A DNA stretch of 64,000 nucleotides from NCBI GenBank assembly GCA_037190225.1, contig JBBCJL010000011.1:1-64000 (forward strand), read 5' to 3'. Below, piece by piece: positions 36,741 through 47,274 of this stretch. How positions within the stretch are numbered: position 1 is the stretch's first letter; the number at the start of each line of letters is the position of its first letter. Both the position numbers and the translations under genes were made by a program. Below the pieces are notes generated by a model. That model worked only from the letters and a program-made list of their open reading frames with translations. It was not told where the DNA came from and searched no databases. This DNA comes from MKSF01 sp037190225 (GTDB lineage: Bacteria; Bacteroidota; Bacteroidia; Chitinophagales; Chitinophagaceae).

Positions 36741-38036
36741 TCAGGGTATCCTCAGGAATTCATCCCTGATCCGCCGGTCTTCGGTCTGTCGGCGGCGGTG
36801 CATCTCCCTGGGCAGCAGGTAGAAGTAAAGGACAATGAACCCTGTGCATACCAGCAGGATCACGCTGCTCAGCGCAAGGGGCATATCCTCGTATCGTGTA
36901 ACGTAGCTCTCAAACACTGCCGCTACCAGCAGCATCAGTATCACCACGGACATGATCTTAACGGCATCTACCGCCGCTTTCCGTAAAGCCGTGACACGTT
37001 TAAACGTGCCGGGGAACAACAGCGCATTGCCCAGCATAATACCACAGGCGCCGGCCACGGCAATGGAGAACAGCTCCAGGGTGCCATGGATCATTACCAC
37101 GAAGATCCATTTGATGCCGAACCCATGCGCGATGAACATCTGGTGAAAAGTACCGACCATCACCCCGTTGTGGAACAGGATCAGCAAAGCCCCGGCCATA
37201 CACAGCAGGCCCAGCAGGAAAGAGAAATAAGTGACCCTGACATTGCGCCAGATCCGTGCTGACAGCTCCGGGGGCGTATATCTTTCCGTGACCGGTATAT
37301 ATTCCCCCTTATCATTATCTTTTGCTGCTTCCTCCAGCTCGGTATGCAGCAGGGGGTATAAAGCGGCGGGATCCTTCCGGAAACGGTACCGGGTATAGAC
37401 CCGCAGGAGCCAGTAGCATAAAGGAATGGCTATAATGCTGCCGGTTATCCATCCTCCCAGCGGCTGATATCCCAGCAGGGACGCTACCAGGTAATACAGC
37501 CCGGAAAACAACAGATATGCGAAGGAGCTGAAAGTGGTAAGCGCGACACGTATATTGTTCCAGGCTATCTGTACGAACATACCGAAAGGATGCTGCTCGT
37601 CATACACCCCGAAAGGCTTACCCTTATCTATATTTTCCCTGGTCATATTCACATATTCATCCGACAGCACCGCCCTGATAAAGTTAGGATCCTTTTGCGC
37701 GATAAAGATGCCTATGAGGTAGAGCAGTATAAAGAACACGGACGCAAACAGCAATACCTTGCGCTGCCGGTAGATGGTCAGGGGAATATCTTCCAGGAAA
37801 TACCGTTTGAACCAGTTGGGCTCCCGCTTCCTGGCCTTATAGATAGACAGGTAGATATTAGACGCCAGGTTATTAAGATATACCACTGTTTCGCTGAAAG
37901 GATAATGCGTCCTGGCATAGCCTATATCATCTACCAGGTTAACGAAGCGCTGCGCCAGCTCATCCGGGTCTGAGGTATGCTGCTCGTACGACAGCCACCG
38001 CTCCCTGTTCTGCTTGATAAAAACGACCTCTCTCAC
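36741..38036 (-). CDS. SpoIIM-like (stage II sporulation protein M family) membrane protein with internal insertion
   Basis: 431 aa. The N terminus (REVVFIKQNRERWLSYEQ, DPDELAQRFVNLVDDIGYARTHYP) and C terminus (VMIHGTLELFSIAVAGACG, LLFPGTFKRV) match Bacteroidota SpoIIM-like proteins, which are usually about 330 aa. The extra ~100 residues (about 167-269) fall between NNIRVAL (160-166) and a similar RNVRVTY (264-270), adding two hydrophobic segments and a charged loop. About seven membrane helices in total. A GTG start overlaps the pyk stop by 1 nt. Function outside spore formers is unknown. Confidence 0.82.
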   Translation of the reverse strand: MREVVFIKQNRERWLSYEQHTSDPDELAQRFVNLVDDIGYARTHYPFSETVVYLNNLASNIYLSIYKARKREPNWFKRYFLEDIPLTIYRQRKVLLFASVFFILLYLIGIFIAQKDPNFIRAVLSDEYVNMTRENIDKGKPFGVYDEQHPFGMFVQIAWNNIRVALTTFSSFAYLLFSGLYYLVASLLGYQPLGGWITGSIIAIPLCYWLLRVYTRYRFRKDPAALYPLLHTELEEAAKDNDKGEYIPVTERYTPPELSARIWRNVRVTYFSFLLGLLCMAGALLILFHNGVMVGTFHQMFIAHGFGIKWIFVVMIHGTLELFSIAVAGACGIMLGNALLFPGTFKRVTALRKAAVDAVKIMSVVILMLLVAAVFESYVTRYEDMPLALSSVILLVCTGFIVLYFYLLPREMHRRRQTEDRRIRDEFLRIP

Positions 38037-39463
38037 TACTCAACGCGGCTTATTTTCAACATATTGGTGGGCAGATGCTCGCTTACCGGAATGCTGCCGG
38101 TATTCACTACCACATCTCCCTGGTTCAATGCATTCTTTTCCTTGAGTATGCTGATCTGGTCGAAGATAATATCATCAATATTTTCTTCCTTATCATAGAA
38201 GAAGGCCTCCACGCCCCAGCTAAGGCTCAGCTGGTTGACCAGCGAACGGGTCTTCGTGAACACGAACAACGGCGCCCTGGGCCTGTAGCTGGATAGCATA
38301 AATCCTGTATAGCCGCTTTGCGTCATACCGATCAGCGCATTGGCCTTCAGGTCTTCCGATATCTTACAGGCATTGTAGCAGAGGGCATCGCTGAGAAAGG
38401 AAGGGGAATGCGGCTGCGGCACCAGGTTCCGGTTATAGACCATCTCCTGCTTTTCCACCTCTTTTACAATATTTACCATGGTCTGCACCACGAGGGTGGG
38501 ATGCATGCCCATAGCCGTCTCGCCGCTCAGCATGATAGCATCGGCGCCCTCCATGACCGCATTGGCCACATCGGTGATCTCGCTCCTGTTGGGACGGGTA
38601 CGGTCTATCATACTTTCCATCATCTGGGTGGCTATGATCACCGGCTTGGCCCTGTGGATACATTTCCTGACGATATCCTTTTGTATCATAGGGATCTTCT
38701 CCACCGGCATCTCCACGCCCAGGTCGCCGCGGGCCACCATAACGGCATCGGAGGCCAGGATGATCTCCCTCAGGTGCTGGATCGCTTCAGGCTTTTCTAT
38801 CTTGGAAATGATCTTGGCGGTGCTTCCCCTGGACTTGATAATATTTTTAAGCTGGATCACATCAATGGGCTTTCTCACAAAGGATAAGGCGATCCAGTCA
38901 ACGTCCTTTGAAAGGATGAATTCCAGGTCATTCAGGTCCTTCTCGGTAAGGGAAGGAATGGAGATATTGGTATCCGGCAGGTTCACACCCTTTTTGGGCA
39001 GCAGCACAGCGTCATTCTGCACCTGTACCCGCACCGCGTTGTCTTTTGTTATATCTATGACCCTGGTCTCTATCTTACCGTCATCCAGCAGTATCTTCTC
39101 CCCGACCTTCACATCCCTGCTGAAATCGGGATAGGAAATGTACAGGTTATCCCTGGTACCCGGCTGCTTTATATTGGTAAACGTGATCACCTCTCCCGCC
39201 TTAAGGTCCAGCTGCCCGTTCTCTATCTCTCCCACCCTTAATTTAGGACCCTGGAGATCGGCCAGTATGGCGATATTGGTATCGTATTCCGCATTTATTT
39301 TTCTGATCCTTTCCATGACCAGCTCATGCTGCTCATGAGTGCCATGAGAGAAGTTCAGCCTGAAAACATTGACACCCGCATTCACCAGCTCCACTAATTT
39401 TTCATAGGTATCACAAGCCGGACCTACCGTTGCTATAATTTTTGTTTTTTTAACTGTTCTCAT
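38036..39463 (-). CDS. pyk: Pyruvate kinase
   Basis: 475 aa; converts phosphoenolpyruvate and ADP to pyruvate and ATP. Marks: TKIIATVGPACDTYEKLVELV, FRLNFSHGTHEQH, ISKIEKPEAI (catalytic Lys region), VMVARGDLGVEMP near 285, and MMESMIDRTRPNRSEITDVANAV. The C-terminal regulatory domain is complete. It is co-directional with and touching the SpoIIM-like gene. Confidence 0.97.
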   Translation of the reverse strand: MRTVKKTKIIATVGPACDTYEKLVELVNAGVNVFRLNFSHGTHEQHELVMERIRKINAEYDTNIAILADLQGPKLRVGEIENGQLDLKAGEVITFTNIKQPGTRDNLYISYPDFSRDVKVGEKILLDDGKIETRVIDITKDNAVRVQVQNDAVLLPKKGVNLPDTNISIPSLTEKDLNDLEFILSKDVDWIALSFVRKPIDVIQLKNIIKSRGSTAKIISKIEKPEAIQHLREIILASDAVMVARGDLGVEMPVEKIPMIQKDIVRKCIHRAKPVIIATQMMESMIDRTRPNRSEITDVANAVMEGADAIMLSGETAMGMHPTLVVQTMVNIVKEVEKQEMVYNRNLVPQPHSPSFLSDALCYNACKISEDLKANALIGMTQSGYTGFMLSSYRPRAPLFVFTKTRSLVNQLSLSWGVEAFFYDKEENIDDIIFDQISILKEKNALNQGDVVVNTGSIPVSEHLPTNMLKISRVE

Positions 39464-39633
39464 ATGATTCTTTTTGCGTCTGATGTTTCGAGTGGTGAAG
39501 TTAATAAATATATGACTAACATATCCTTTTGCCCGGTTACTTTAAATTTATTTTTCACTTTATCTTTACCGGGCGCTTAGGGATAAGCAATATCCTGTAT
39601 ATTTGAAATTCATTGGATTTTAAAAATTTAATC

Positions 39634-41754
<2,121 letters not shown>

Positions 41755-41781
41755 ACAGCATAAGGAACCTTTCTTAACTGC

Positions 41782-41817
41782 AAAATCCCCAGCATTCGAC
41801 TGAATGCTGGGGATTTT
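41782..41817. terminator. Strong terminator after the S9 peptidase gene
   Basis: Perfect 16-bp stem AAAATCCCCAGCATTC / GAATGCTGGGGATTTT with a 4-nt loop. Confidence 0.85.
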
Positions 41818-41919
41818 GCTATTGTCTTTCTATATCCTATCCAGAAGGGGTTTCACATTGGCGAAGGGGCGATTACTAAAACCGTCATTTGCCAATGCCA
41901 TATCAGCAATTTTCCTGTC

Positions 41920-42552
41920 CTAATAGGCAATGGCCACTTTCCGGTGAATGTATTTATCTGAGCCGATCTGCTTCACAATAAAATCTGCCACATCGCTGCG
42001 GCTGATCTTACTGCCGCCTTTAGGGCAATGGTTGAGCTGTACCCGATAGTTGCCTTTTGCTTTTCCATCGGTCAACCGGCTGGGCCTGATAACCGTCCAA
42101 TCAATATCCCTGCTGTTCTCCAGGATGCTTTCCCATTGCTGCATATCGGAATAGATGTTTTTAAACAAGGGCTGAACGATGTATTTTACTATAAAACTCC
42201 GGGTTCCGGGGTCGGTAGGGTCAAATGCTGCTGCGGTCAGCGTAATAAGTCTTTTTACACCGGCCTCCCGCATCGTTGTAATGATCTGCTGCCCGCCTTT
42301 GGAATATATTTCTGTCGGCTTTCTGGACGTTCCTGTGCCCAGTGCAGAAATTACAAGATCGCATTGGCGCAGCTCGTTCTGGTATGTTTCGGGATGGTAA
42401 ATACTGCCTTTGATGATGTTCAGGTTGTCATTGGCGATGCCCAAGGCTCCGGGGTTCCGGGCTAAAACAGATACCCTGTGCTTTTGCTCCAGCAATTTCA
42501 CCAGGATTTCCTTCCCTGTTCCTCCCGTTGCTCCTAACAGAAAGATGTTCAT
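41920..42552 (-). CDS. NAD(P)H-binding atypical SDR protein
   Basis: 210-aa Rossmann-fold protein of the NmrA/BVR-B-like group. GATGGTGKEILVKLL (residues ~7-20) binds the dinucleotide, with LARNPG after the second strand; VISALGTG and WTVIRPSRLTDG are family marks. The active-site Tyr-Lys pair of classical SDRs is not evident. The ATG at 42552 (MNIFLLGATGG) is chosen over 42588. Its upstream side is the left edge of the cassette island. Substrate unknown. Confidence 0.82.
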   Translation of the reverse strand: MNIFLLGATGGTGKEILVKLLEQKHRVSVLARNPGALGIANDNLNIIKGSIYHPETYQNELRQCDLVISALGTGTSRKPTEIYSKGGQQIITTMREAGVKRLITLTAAAFDPTDPGTRSFIVKYIVQPLFKNIYSDMQQWESILENSRDIDWTVIRPSRLTDGKAKGNYRVQLNHCPKGGSKISRSDVADFIVKQIGSDKYIHRKVAIAY

Positions 42553-42698
42553 ACGTTGAAAATTAATTTGCTTAAAAGAATAGTGCAAAATTGGCTGCTT
42601 TAATGCAAACAGGTAAGGATGGGCAGTTCCAATACCCGGACAAATTGTGCATTGGCCTTTGAATGATTGCTTATATTTGGAAGTTAGCTTGCAGTTTT

Positions 42699-43327
42699 TT
42701 ATTTATACTTTTCTTCAATGTCTAAAAAAAACACTTCTGATTTCTCAGTACATTCTATCCATAAAGGAAGTTGGTCGTTTTGAAATTCAGCTTTCTTGAG
42801 ATTTTTAATCTATTGTCTAAGTCCAGAAAAAAAATTCTTGATAGTAATTATATTATCCAGCCAATACTAAGCATAATTTTTTTTTTAAAATTATGTTTTG
42901 TTCAACGGATTGCCAAAGGTCAGACCAGAATTCAAGATATATTGTCAGTGTTTCGTGTTCAGTTTGAGAATTAATATTTAACTTTTCGGTGTAATGTTCT
43001 TTATTGTAATCAGAACTTAACTGAAAGTCAGGTATCCAATTTTCCAAAATTTTTTCTGGTTTTTTGGCTTTCAAATCCAATCCATCCCAAGGACACAACT
43101 CTTTTATATTTATTACATTCTTCTTCAGGAAGGTATTTCCATCTTAGATACATTTTCCATACCGCTGACAAAGCTTGTATATACAATTCCAGGTTTTGAT
43201 GTTGTTTGCTAAATGCAAGAGCTCGTTCCTTTTTTGATTTATTTAATTGGAAACGATACATCAGTATAGTAGCTATGATTGCTAAAACAGCAAGTGTCGT
43301 TTGAGAGATAAATTCTAACAAAGGCAT
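42699..43327 (-). pseudogene. Decayed cassette gene: small membrane-anchored protein of unknown function
   Basis: The 5' frame (43327-43028, 99 codons) starts MPLLEFISQTTLAVLAIIAT, a membrane helix. At the AAAA run near 43100 a one-base deletion would join it to a frame reading ELCPWDGLDLKAKKPEK...NIILKKK that stops at 42853. Past that stop, two further one-base changes at T8 and A5 runs open a frame ending QNDQLPLWIE...EEKYK with TAA at 42699, 10 bp from a GCTAAC. The pieces look like one ~200-residue protein broken by homopolymer indels and one stop. Sequencing error in homopolymers is the alternative. No family recognised. Confidence 0.5.
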
Positions 43328-43357
43328 ATATCCTATAGATTTTGGGGCAAAATTGCA

Positions 43358-43449
43358 GCTAACGGGCCGCGTATTGGCGATGGGCGGGGAATTCCTGCGG
43401 AGATTCCCCGTGTGAACGTCAGGCCGCCTGACTCCAAACCCTTGTTAGC
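43358..43449 (-). repeat. attC-like element R1
   Basis: 92-bp imperfect palindrome. Outer arms GCTAAC / GTTAGC. Inner arms TTGG-CGATG-GGCGG / CCGCC-TGACT-CCAA with unpaired middle bases. A central hairpin GGGGAAT / ATTCCCC acts as the variable loop. The S41 gene's TAA stop (43445-43447) lies inside the outer arm. Confidence 0.6.
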
Positions 43450-44674
43450 GGCTGTATTTATTGGTGATTTGTTCAATCCAATCCTTGTCCGATGTCAAGT
43501 AAATTTCTGGTTTTAATCCCGTTTCTTCATATTTCAAATATTGTTTCCAATTATCTTTTAAGTCAGAAAAATATATTCTGAAATTTTGTGATGGCGTTTC
43601 TTTGTCTTCGTCATAATTTCGTCCGTAAGTTATCATTCCTCTTGTGTTGTCGCCTAATATTACTACATTTTTATGTTTTTTCATTTTGACAGCAAACTGT
43701 TCGGCATTGCTTACGGTATAAAAATTGACCAAAACATAAATTTTTCCCTTAAATTTTTTGAATAGCTTATAAAACTGTGTCGAACTTTTATCGCCACCAC
43801 CGTTGTTGTTTCTCAAATCCACAATTAGATTTTTTGTGGTTAGTTTTTCTGAAATTTCGTTATAAAAATTTGTCGCTTCTTCAATTCCTTCGTTTGAAGA
43901 ATTAAAATCACCTACTTTCACATAAGTAAAACTATCATTCAGGTTTTTGAAAACAAATTTTTGGTCAGGAAAGCTGGCGTTATAATAATTGATTCCCGGT
44001 ATTTTTTTCTGCCATTTTGATGTTTTAAACTCTCCATTTACAAAACAGTCGATAGATGAAAACAGATTTTTATCAATAAATTTTCCACCAAATATTCTGA
44101 AACGATTGTCTTGTTTTGGTAAAAAATAAAGCATTGTTTCTCCACGTTCCCACGATGGAATTTTGGTTTCCAATATGATGCCTTCAAGCAAATTGTCAGG
44201 TCTTTTTACGATAGCAATTTTAAAATAATTCTGATGATAATAAATTCCTTCGTAATCGCTGGATTTTCTCTTTGATAATTCGGCTTCCAAACTATCTAAA
44301 TTCATTTTGCTTTTTGGATAAAAATTGTAATCAGAAGACGTTTTTATTTTATTCAAAAATGCGTCATCTTTTAAATCGTTATAAGAAAAAGTTTCAGAAT
44401 TTCCGTAAATATCATTGTGATAATCAGTTATTTCATCAACAAGCTCATAAAGTTTTAGGTAACTTTCAATAACACTCAAATCCGAGGTTTGTTTTTTGAG
44501 TTCGTTATATTTTGATGTTACATTTTTCTGTTTGTTTTTTTGTGTTTTGTAGGAAGTTGTATTTTTTAGATTTGCATAAACAAAATCTAAATCCCGTAAA
44601 AAATCAGTTTTTGAATTTTGTCCAAAACTTAAACTTGAAATTAGGATTGTCAAAAAGGTAAGTAGTATTCTCAT
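43445..44674 (-). CDS. S41 family (C-terminal processing-like) peptidase in a cassette
   Basis: 409 aa with a signal peptide (cut after SFGQ, residue ~19). The C-terminal half matches tail-specific/S41 peptidases: VKVGDFNSS, LIVDLRNNNGGGD near 293, VLVNFYTVSNAEQFA near 326 with the presumed nucleophile Ser, and VILGDNTRGM. No PDZ domain is evident. The N-terminal ~230 residues are lysine- and asparagine-rich. Composition is far more AT-rich than flanking genes, consistent with acquisition. It starts 22 bp inside R2 and its stop codon lies in R1. Confidence 0.85.
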   Translation of the reverse strand: MRILLTFLTILISSLSFGQNSKTDFLRDLDFVYANLKNTTSYKTQKNKQKNVTSKYNELKKQTSDLSVIESYLKLYELVDEITDYHNDIYGNSETFSYNDLKDDAFLNKIKTSSDYNFYPKSKMNLDSLEAELSKRKSSDYEGIYYHQNYFKIAIVKRPDNLLEGIILETKIPSWERGETMLYFLPKQDNRFRIFGGKFIDKNLFSSIDCFVNGEFKTSKWQKKIPGINYYNASFPDQKFVFKNLNDSFTYVKVGDFNSSNEGIEEATNFYNEISEKLTTKNLIVDLRNNNGGGDKSSTQFYKLFKKFKGKIYVLVNFYTVSNAEQFAVKMKKHKNVVILGDNTRGMITYGRNYDEDKETPSQNFRIYFSDLKDNWKQYLKYEETGLKPEIYLTSDKDWIEQITNKYSR

Positions 44675-44696
44675 CGTCTGTTTTGTTAATATAGCC

Positions 44697-44825
44697 GCTA
44701 ACGTGCCGCGTATCGGCGATGGGCGGGATTAAATGCACGAATGCCCAACCTTGCACCAAAGTTACAAAAAAGAACAAAAGTTGAATTTTGCACGTCTGCC
44801 CGCCTGACTCCAAACCCTTGTTGGC
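44697..44825 (-). repeat. attC-like element R2
   Basis: 129-bp relative of R1 with arms GCTAACGTGCCGCGTAT and CCGCCTGACTCCAAACCCTTG shared almost base for base with R1. The outer right arm is GTTGGC. The middle 60 bp differs from R1 in sequence and length, as variable loops of attC sites do. Confidence 0.6.
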
Positions 44826-44834
44826 AGTTCGTTT

Positions 44835-44930
44835 TTATCTTTTGTCTTTTACGATTTCGTCAACGCCTTTGTCCGAATGTATGCTTTCTTCGGCTTCAGT
44901 TGTGTCTTGTTGTGCTTTTGTTGCTGAAAT
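44835..44930 (-). pseudogene. C-terminal remnant of a lost cassette gene
   Basis: A 31-codon open frame (ISATKAQQDTTEAEESIHSD and on to KDKR) ends with TAA 9 bp from element R2, the same stop-to-element spacing as intact cassettes. It has no start and abuts the end of the GNAT gene, so its 5' part appears deleted. Its acidic, lysine-rich composition is coding-like, but the segment is short. Confidence 0.35.
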
Positions 44931-44935
44931 TTATT

Positions 44936-45409
44936 TTACAGTTGCCTGCTCAATAGCAGCAGATGCTTCGCCTGAATGCCATTTTCATAGATCGGTTCGG
45001 CATAGTTGTCTGTAAAGAAGTTCCTTTTGATCCCGGTTATTTCAAAGCCAAGCTTCTGATAGAGATAAAGCTGCCCGATACTTGAATTTGCCGTACCGAT
45101 ACAAATGCTTTTCCGCTTATTAAGCGAAGCAACCTTAATAGCGTTTTCTATCAGATAGCTGCCAATGCCCTGTCCCTGGAATCCAGGCCTTACAGCAACG
45201 TTCTTAATTTCCACGGTTTCGGCGGTCAATGGCAACAATACGATAACGCCAAGCGTTTCATCATTTTGCTTTGCTATAAATACTTCTGACAGCTGCAGGT
45301 ATTCATCAACCAGATCTTTTGACGGGTCAGCAAGCAATAAAAGCTCATAAGGTACCAGATCATCCCTGCCAATGCTTTCGAAAGTGATGTTTTGCTTCTT
45401 AATTTCCAT
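44936..45409 (-). CDS. GNAT family N-acetyltransferase
   Basis: 157-aa acetyl-CoA dependent acetyltransferase fold. The acetyl-CoA loop is VRPGFQGQGIGSYLIENAI near 72-90, followed by a beta-bulge region and LYLYQKLGFEITGIKRNFF near 113-131, both GNAT hallmarks. The start overlaps the upstream AraC gene by 11 bp, so the regulator and enzyme are co-transcribed. Its 3' side abuts the cassette island remnant. Substrate unknown. Confidence 0.88.
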   Translation of the reverse strand: MEIKKQNITFESIGRDDLVPYELLLLADPSKDLVDEYLQLSEVFIAKQNDETLGVIVLLPLTAETVEIKNVAVRPGFQGQGIGSYLIENAIKVASLNKRKSICIGTANSSIGQLYLYQKLGFEITGIKRNFFTDNYAEPIYENGIQAKHLLLLSRQL

Positions 45410-46289
45410 TATTCAAATTAAATATTTCCTTCCGGTATTCCTGTGGTGAAACGCCGGTAATTTTTTTAAATAATCTGCCGAAATAAGACGGGTCGTTAAA
45501 GCTGAGCTGGTAAGCGATGTCTGAAACGGATCGTGTAAGATCCTGCAAATACTTTTGCGACTGCACAATGGCAACTTCCTGTGTAAACTGTTTGGCAGAT
45601 TTGTTCCAGACATTCTGGATACAGCGGTTCAAATAGTTGGACGAAATATTGAGCTTGCCTGCGTAATCGCTGATGCTGTATTGTTCCGTATAGTGCTTAT
45701 ATACCAGATTCCTGAACGAGATAGCGATGTCAAAAGCTCGTGATAAGCCTTTTTTGAGTTCCGATGACTTTAAGAGCTTCAGCAAAAGTGACTGAAAAAG
45801 GTGCAGCACAATTTGTTCATCCGGCTTTAGCGTTTGCAGCTCCCGGATAATCAGCTTACAGACCTGCTCGGAAAATTCACTGTCGCTGCTGTGCAGCTGA
45901 ATGATGGGGGCAACGGTAAACAGCTTGACAAAATAGCTGTGATCTTTGAACTGCTGCAATATCTTATCGTCAAAAATGATGTAGTAACCTTTTATATTTT
46001 TGGATTGCCGCAATAGCGAGGTCACTTCGCCCTGCATGACCAACAGCGCCTGGTTGTCCGATACTTTCTTTATCTCGTTGCCTACCTGCTGTTCAAAGCT
46101 TCCGTTTGTGGGAAAGGCGATAAAATTGAAATTTGCTTTTAATAGCGGGGTTGGGGTGGCTATGTTTTCAGTGAACAGCTCTTCTACATCATAGATCTGT
46201 ACAGGCGTTTCCAGATACCGGAACTTATCGGGGAAATTCCTGATGTAGGTCTTTGTAAATTCTCTGAATGTGGTGTCGGTATGTTTCAA
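45399..46289 (-). CDS. AraC family transcriptional regulator
   Basis: 296 aa. The N-terminal ~160 residues form a cupin-like sensor region (PLLKANFNFIAFPTNGSFEQ). The C-terminal ~100 residues hold the two AraC helix-turn-helix motifs: YSISDYAGKLNISSNYLNRCIQ near 207 and VSDIAYQLSFNDPSYFGRLFKKITGVSPQEYRK near 253-285. It probably controls the overlapping GNAT gene and perhaps the NAD(P)H-binding gene beyond the cassette island, which may have split an older operon. Confidence 0.92.
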   Translation of the reverse strand: MKHTDTTFREFTKTYIRNFPDKFRYLETPVQIYDVEELFTENIATPTPLLKANFNFIAFPTNGSFEQQVGNEIKKVSDNQALLVMQGEVTSLLRQSKNIKGYYIIFDDKILQQFKDHSYFVKLFTVAPIIQLHSSDSEFSEQVCKLIIRELQTLKPDEQIVLHLFQSLLLKLLKSSELKKGLSRAFDIAISFRNLVYKHYTEQYSISDYAGKLNISSNYLNRCIQNVWNKSAKQFTQEVAIVQSQKYLQDLTRSVSDIAYQLSFNDPSYFGRLFKKITGVSPQEYRKEIFNLNNGN

Positions 46290-46329
46290 TTGCTTGTATG
46301 GACGGTTGTTGTACTTTGCCTAGCTGTAG

Positions 46330-47274
46330 CTATGACTGTCGCAATAGGGATTCCAGCTTTTGAGCCACATAATAGCTCATCTTATAGGTAGCCTCGTGGC
46401 TGTAGCCGCCGATATGCGCTGTCCCGATAAAATCAGGACGCTGTATAAGACGCGCAAAGATCTCGTGATCGGCCTGGGAAACTTCCGTTACAGGCTCCTG
46501 CTCCCAGACATCAATGGCGGCGCCTTTTATCTTGCCGGACAACAGGCCTCTCTCCACTGCAGCCAGGTCCACAACCCCTCCCCTGGAAAGGTTGACCAGG
46601 TAGAATTCCTTTTGCACAGCCTCCAGCATGACGTCATTGAAGTAATGCCTGGTCAGGTCTGTAAGCGGCACATGAAAGCTCAGCACATCAATGTGGGGAT
46701 AGAGCTCCTCCAGGCTGGCGCACGGTACCAGGCCGGGCTTTTCATAGCCGCTGACGTAGGGATCATAAACATATACCGTACAGCCCATTGCCAGCAGTTT
46801 TTCCGCGAAAAGGCTGCCGTTGTTACCATAGCCGATAATGCCTATTTTCTTATAGCTAAGCTCGCTTCCCCTGTTGGCATCCCGCTGCCAGACCATACGC
46901 TGCAGCTCATTATGGCTCTTCACCACGTTGTGCAGCAGGGACAGCAGCATACCCAGCGCCTGCTCCGCCACCGCGTTCGCGTTGCCTTCCGGGCTGCTGA
47001 CACATAAGATGCCTTTGGAAACGGCATAAGGCACATCAATGATCTCCATACCGGAGCCCATCCGGCCGATCCATTTCAGGCCGCTGCCGGCATCAATAAG
47101 CTCCTTATCCACGTACAGCTTATTGGAAGTGATAAGTCCCTGGTAAGCGGGCAATAGTTCCAGTGCTTCCTGCTTTGATATTTGCCTGACGAGGGTATAT
47201 TCATAACCGCAGGCAAGCAGCTTATCCAGCAATACCTGGTGAACAGGTTCTATGATCAATGCCCTGGGTCTCAT
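46330..47274 (-). CDS. D-isomer-specific 2-hydroxyacid dehydrogenase (SerA-like)
   Basis: 314-aa NAD-dependent dehydrogenase. The cofactor fold has GIIGYGNNGSLFAEKL near 144-159. Catalytic Arg and His are in VNLSRGGVVDL near 228 and TAHIGGYSHEA near 291, with a Glu in DVWEQEPV between. It lacks the ACT domain of long PGDHs, so it may be a short phosphoglycerate dehydrogenase or act on another 2-hydroxyacid. Last gene of the nusB-led operon, overlapping rsmA's stop by 4 nt. Confidence 0.85.
   Translation of the reverse strand: MRPRALIIEPVHQVLLDKLLACGYEYTLVRQISKQEALELLPAYQGLITSNKLYVDKELIDAGSGLKWIGRMGSGMEIIDVPYAVSKGILCVSSPEGNANAVAEQALGMLLSLLHNVVKSHNELQRMVWQRDANRGSELSYKKIGIIGYGNNGSLFAEKLLAMGCTVYVYDPYVSGYEKPGLVPCASLEELYPHIDVLSFHVPLTDLTRHYFNDVMLEAVQKEFYLVNLSRGGVVDLAAVERGLLSGKIKGAAIDVWEQEPVTEVSQADHEIFARLIQRPDFIGTAHIGGYSHEATYKMSYYVAQKLESLLRQS

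Larger units (their letters stand above)
42683..44825 (-). mobile_element. Gene-cassette island with attC-like palindromes (integron-cassette-like, no integrase in view)
   Basis: About 2.1 kb of AT-rich DNA in which minus-strand genes alternate with palindromic elements that start GCTAAC and end GTTAGC or GTTGGC. Order on the minus strand: element R2 (44825-44697), S41 peptidase gene, element R1 (43449-43358), decayed gene, and a lone GCTAAC (42688-42683). Genes begin 22-30 bp after one element and stop inside or within 10 bp of the next, as in integron cassettes. No tyrosine recombinase is in the window, so the closest described category would be a CALIN. Assignment is by architecture only. 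Confidence 0.55.

Noticed and set aside
36741..38036. Sporulation function from the SpoIIM family name
   Set aside because: No other sporulation genes are present and the family is widespread in non-sporulating Bacteroidota.
44604..44813. 69-codon frame running through element R2
   Set aside because: It is a read-through of the attC-like element with no start context; the element explains the sequence.
43358..44825. CRISPR array or insertion sequence as the explanation of the two palindromic elements
   Set aside because: Only two copies over 1.2 kb apart with genes between them, no spacers, and no transposase or terminal repeats.
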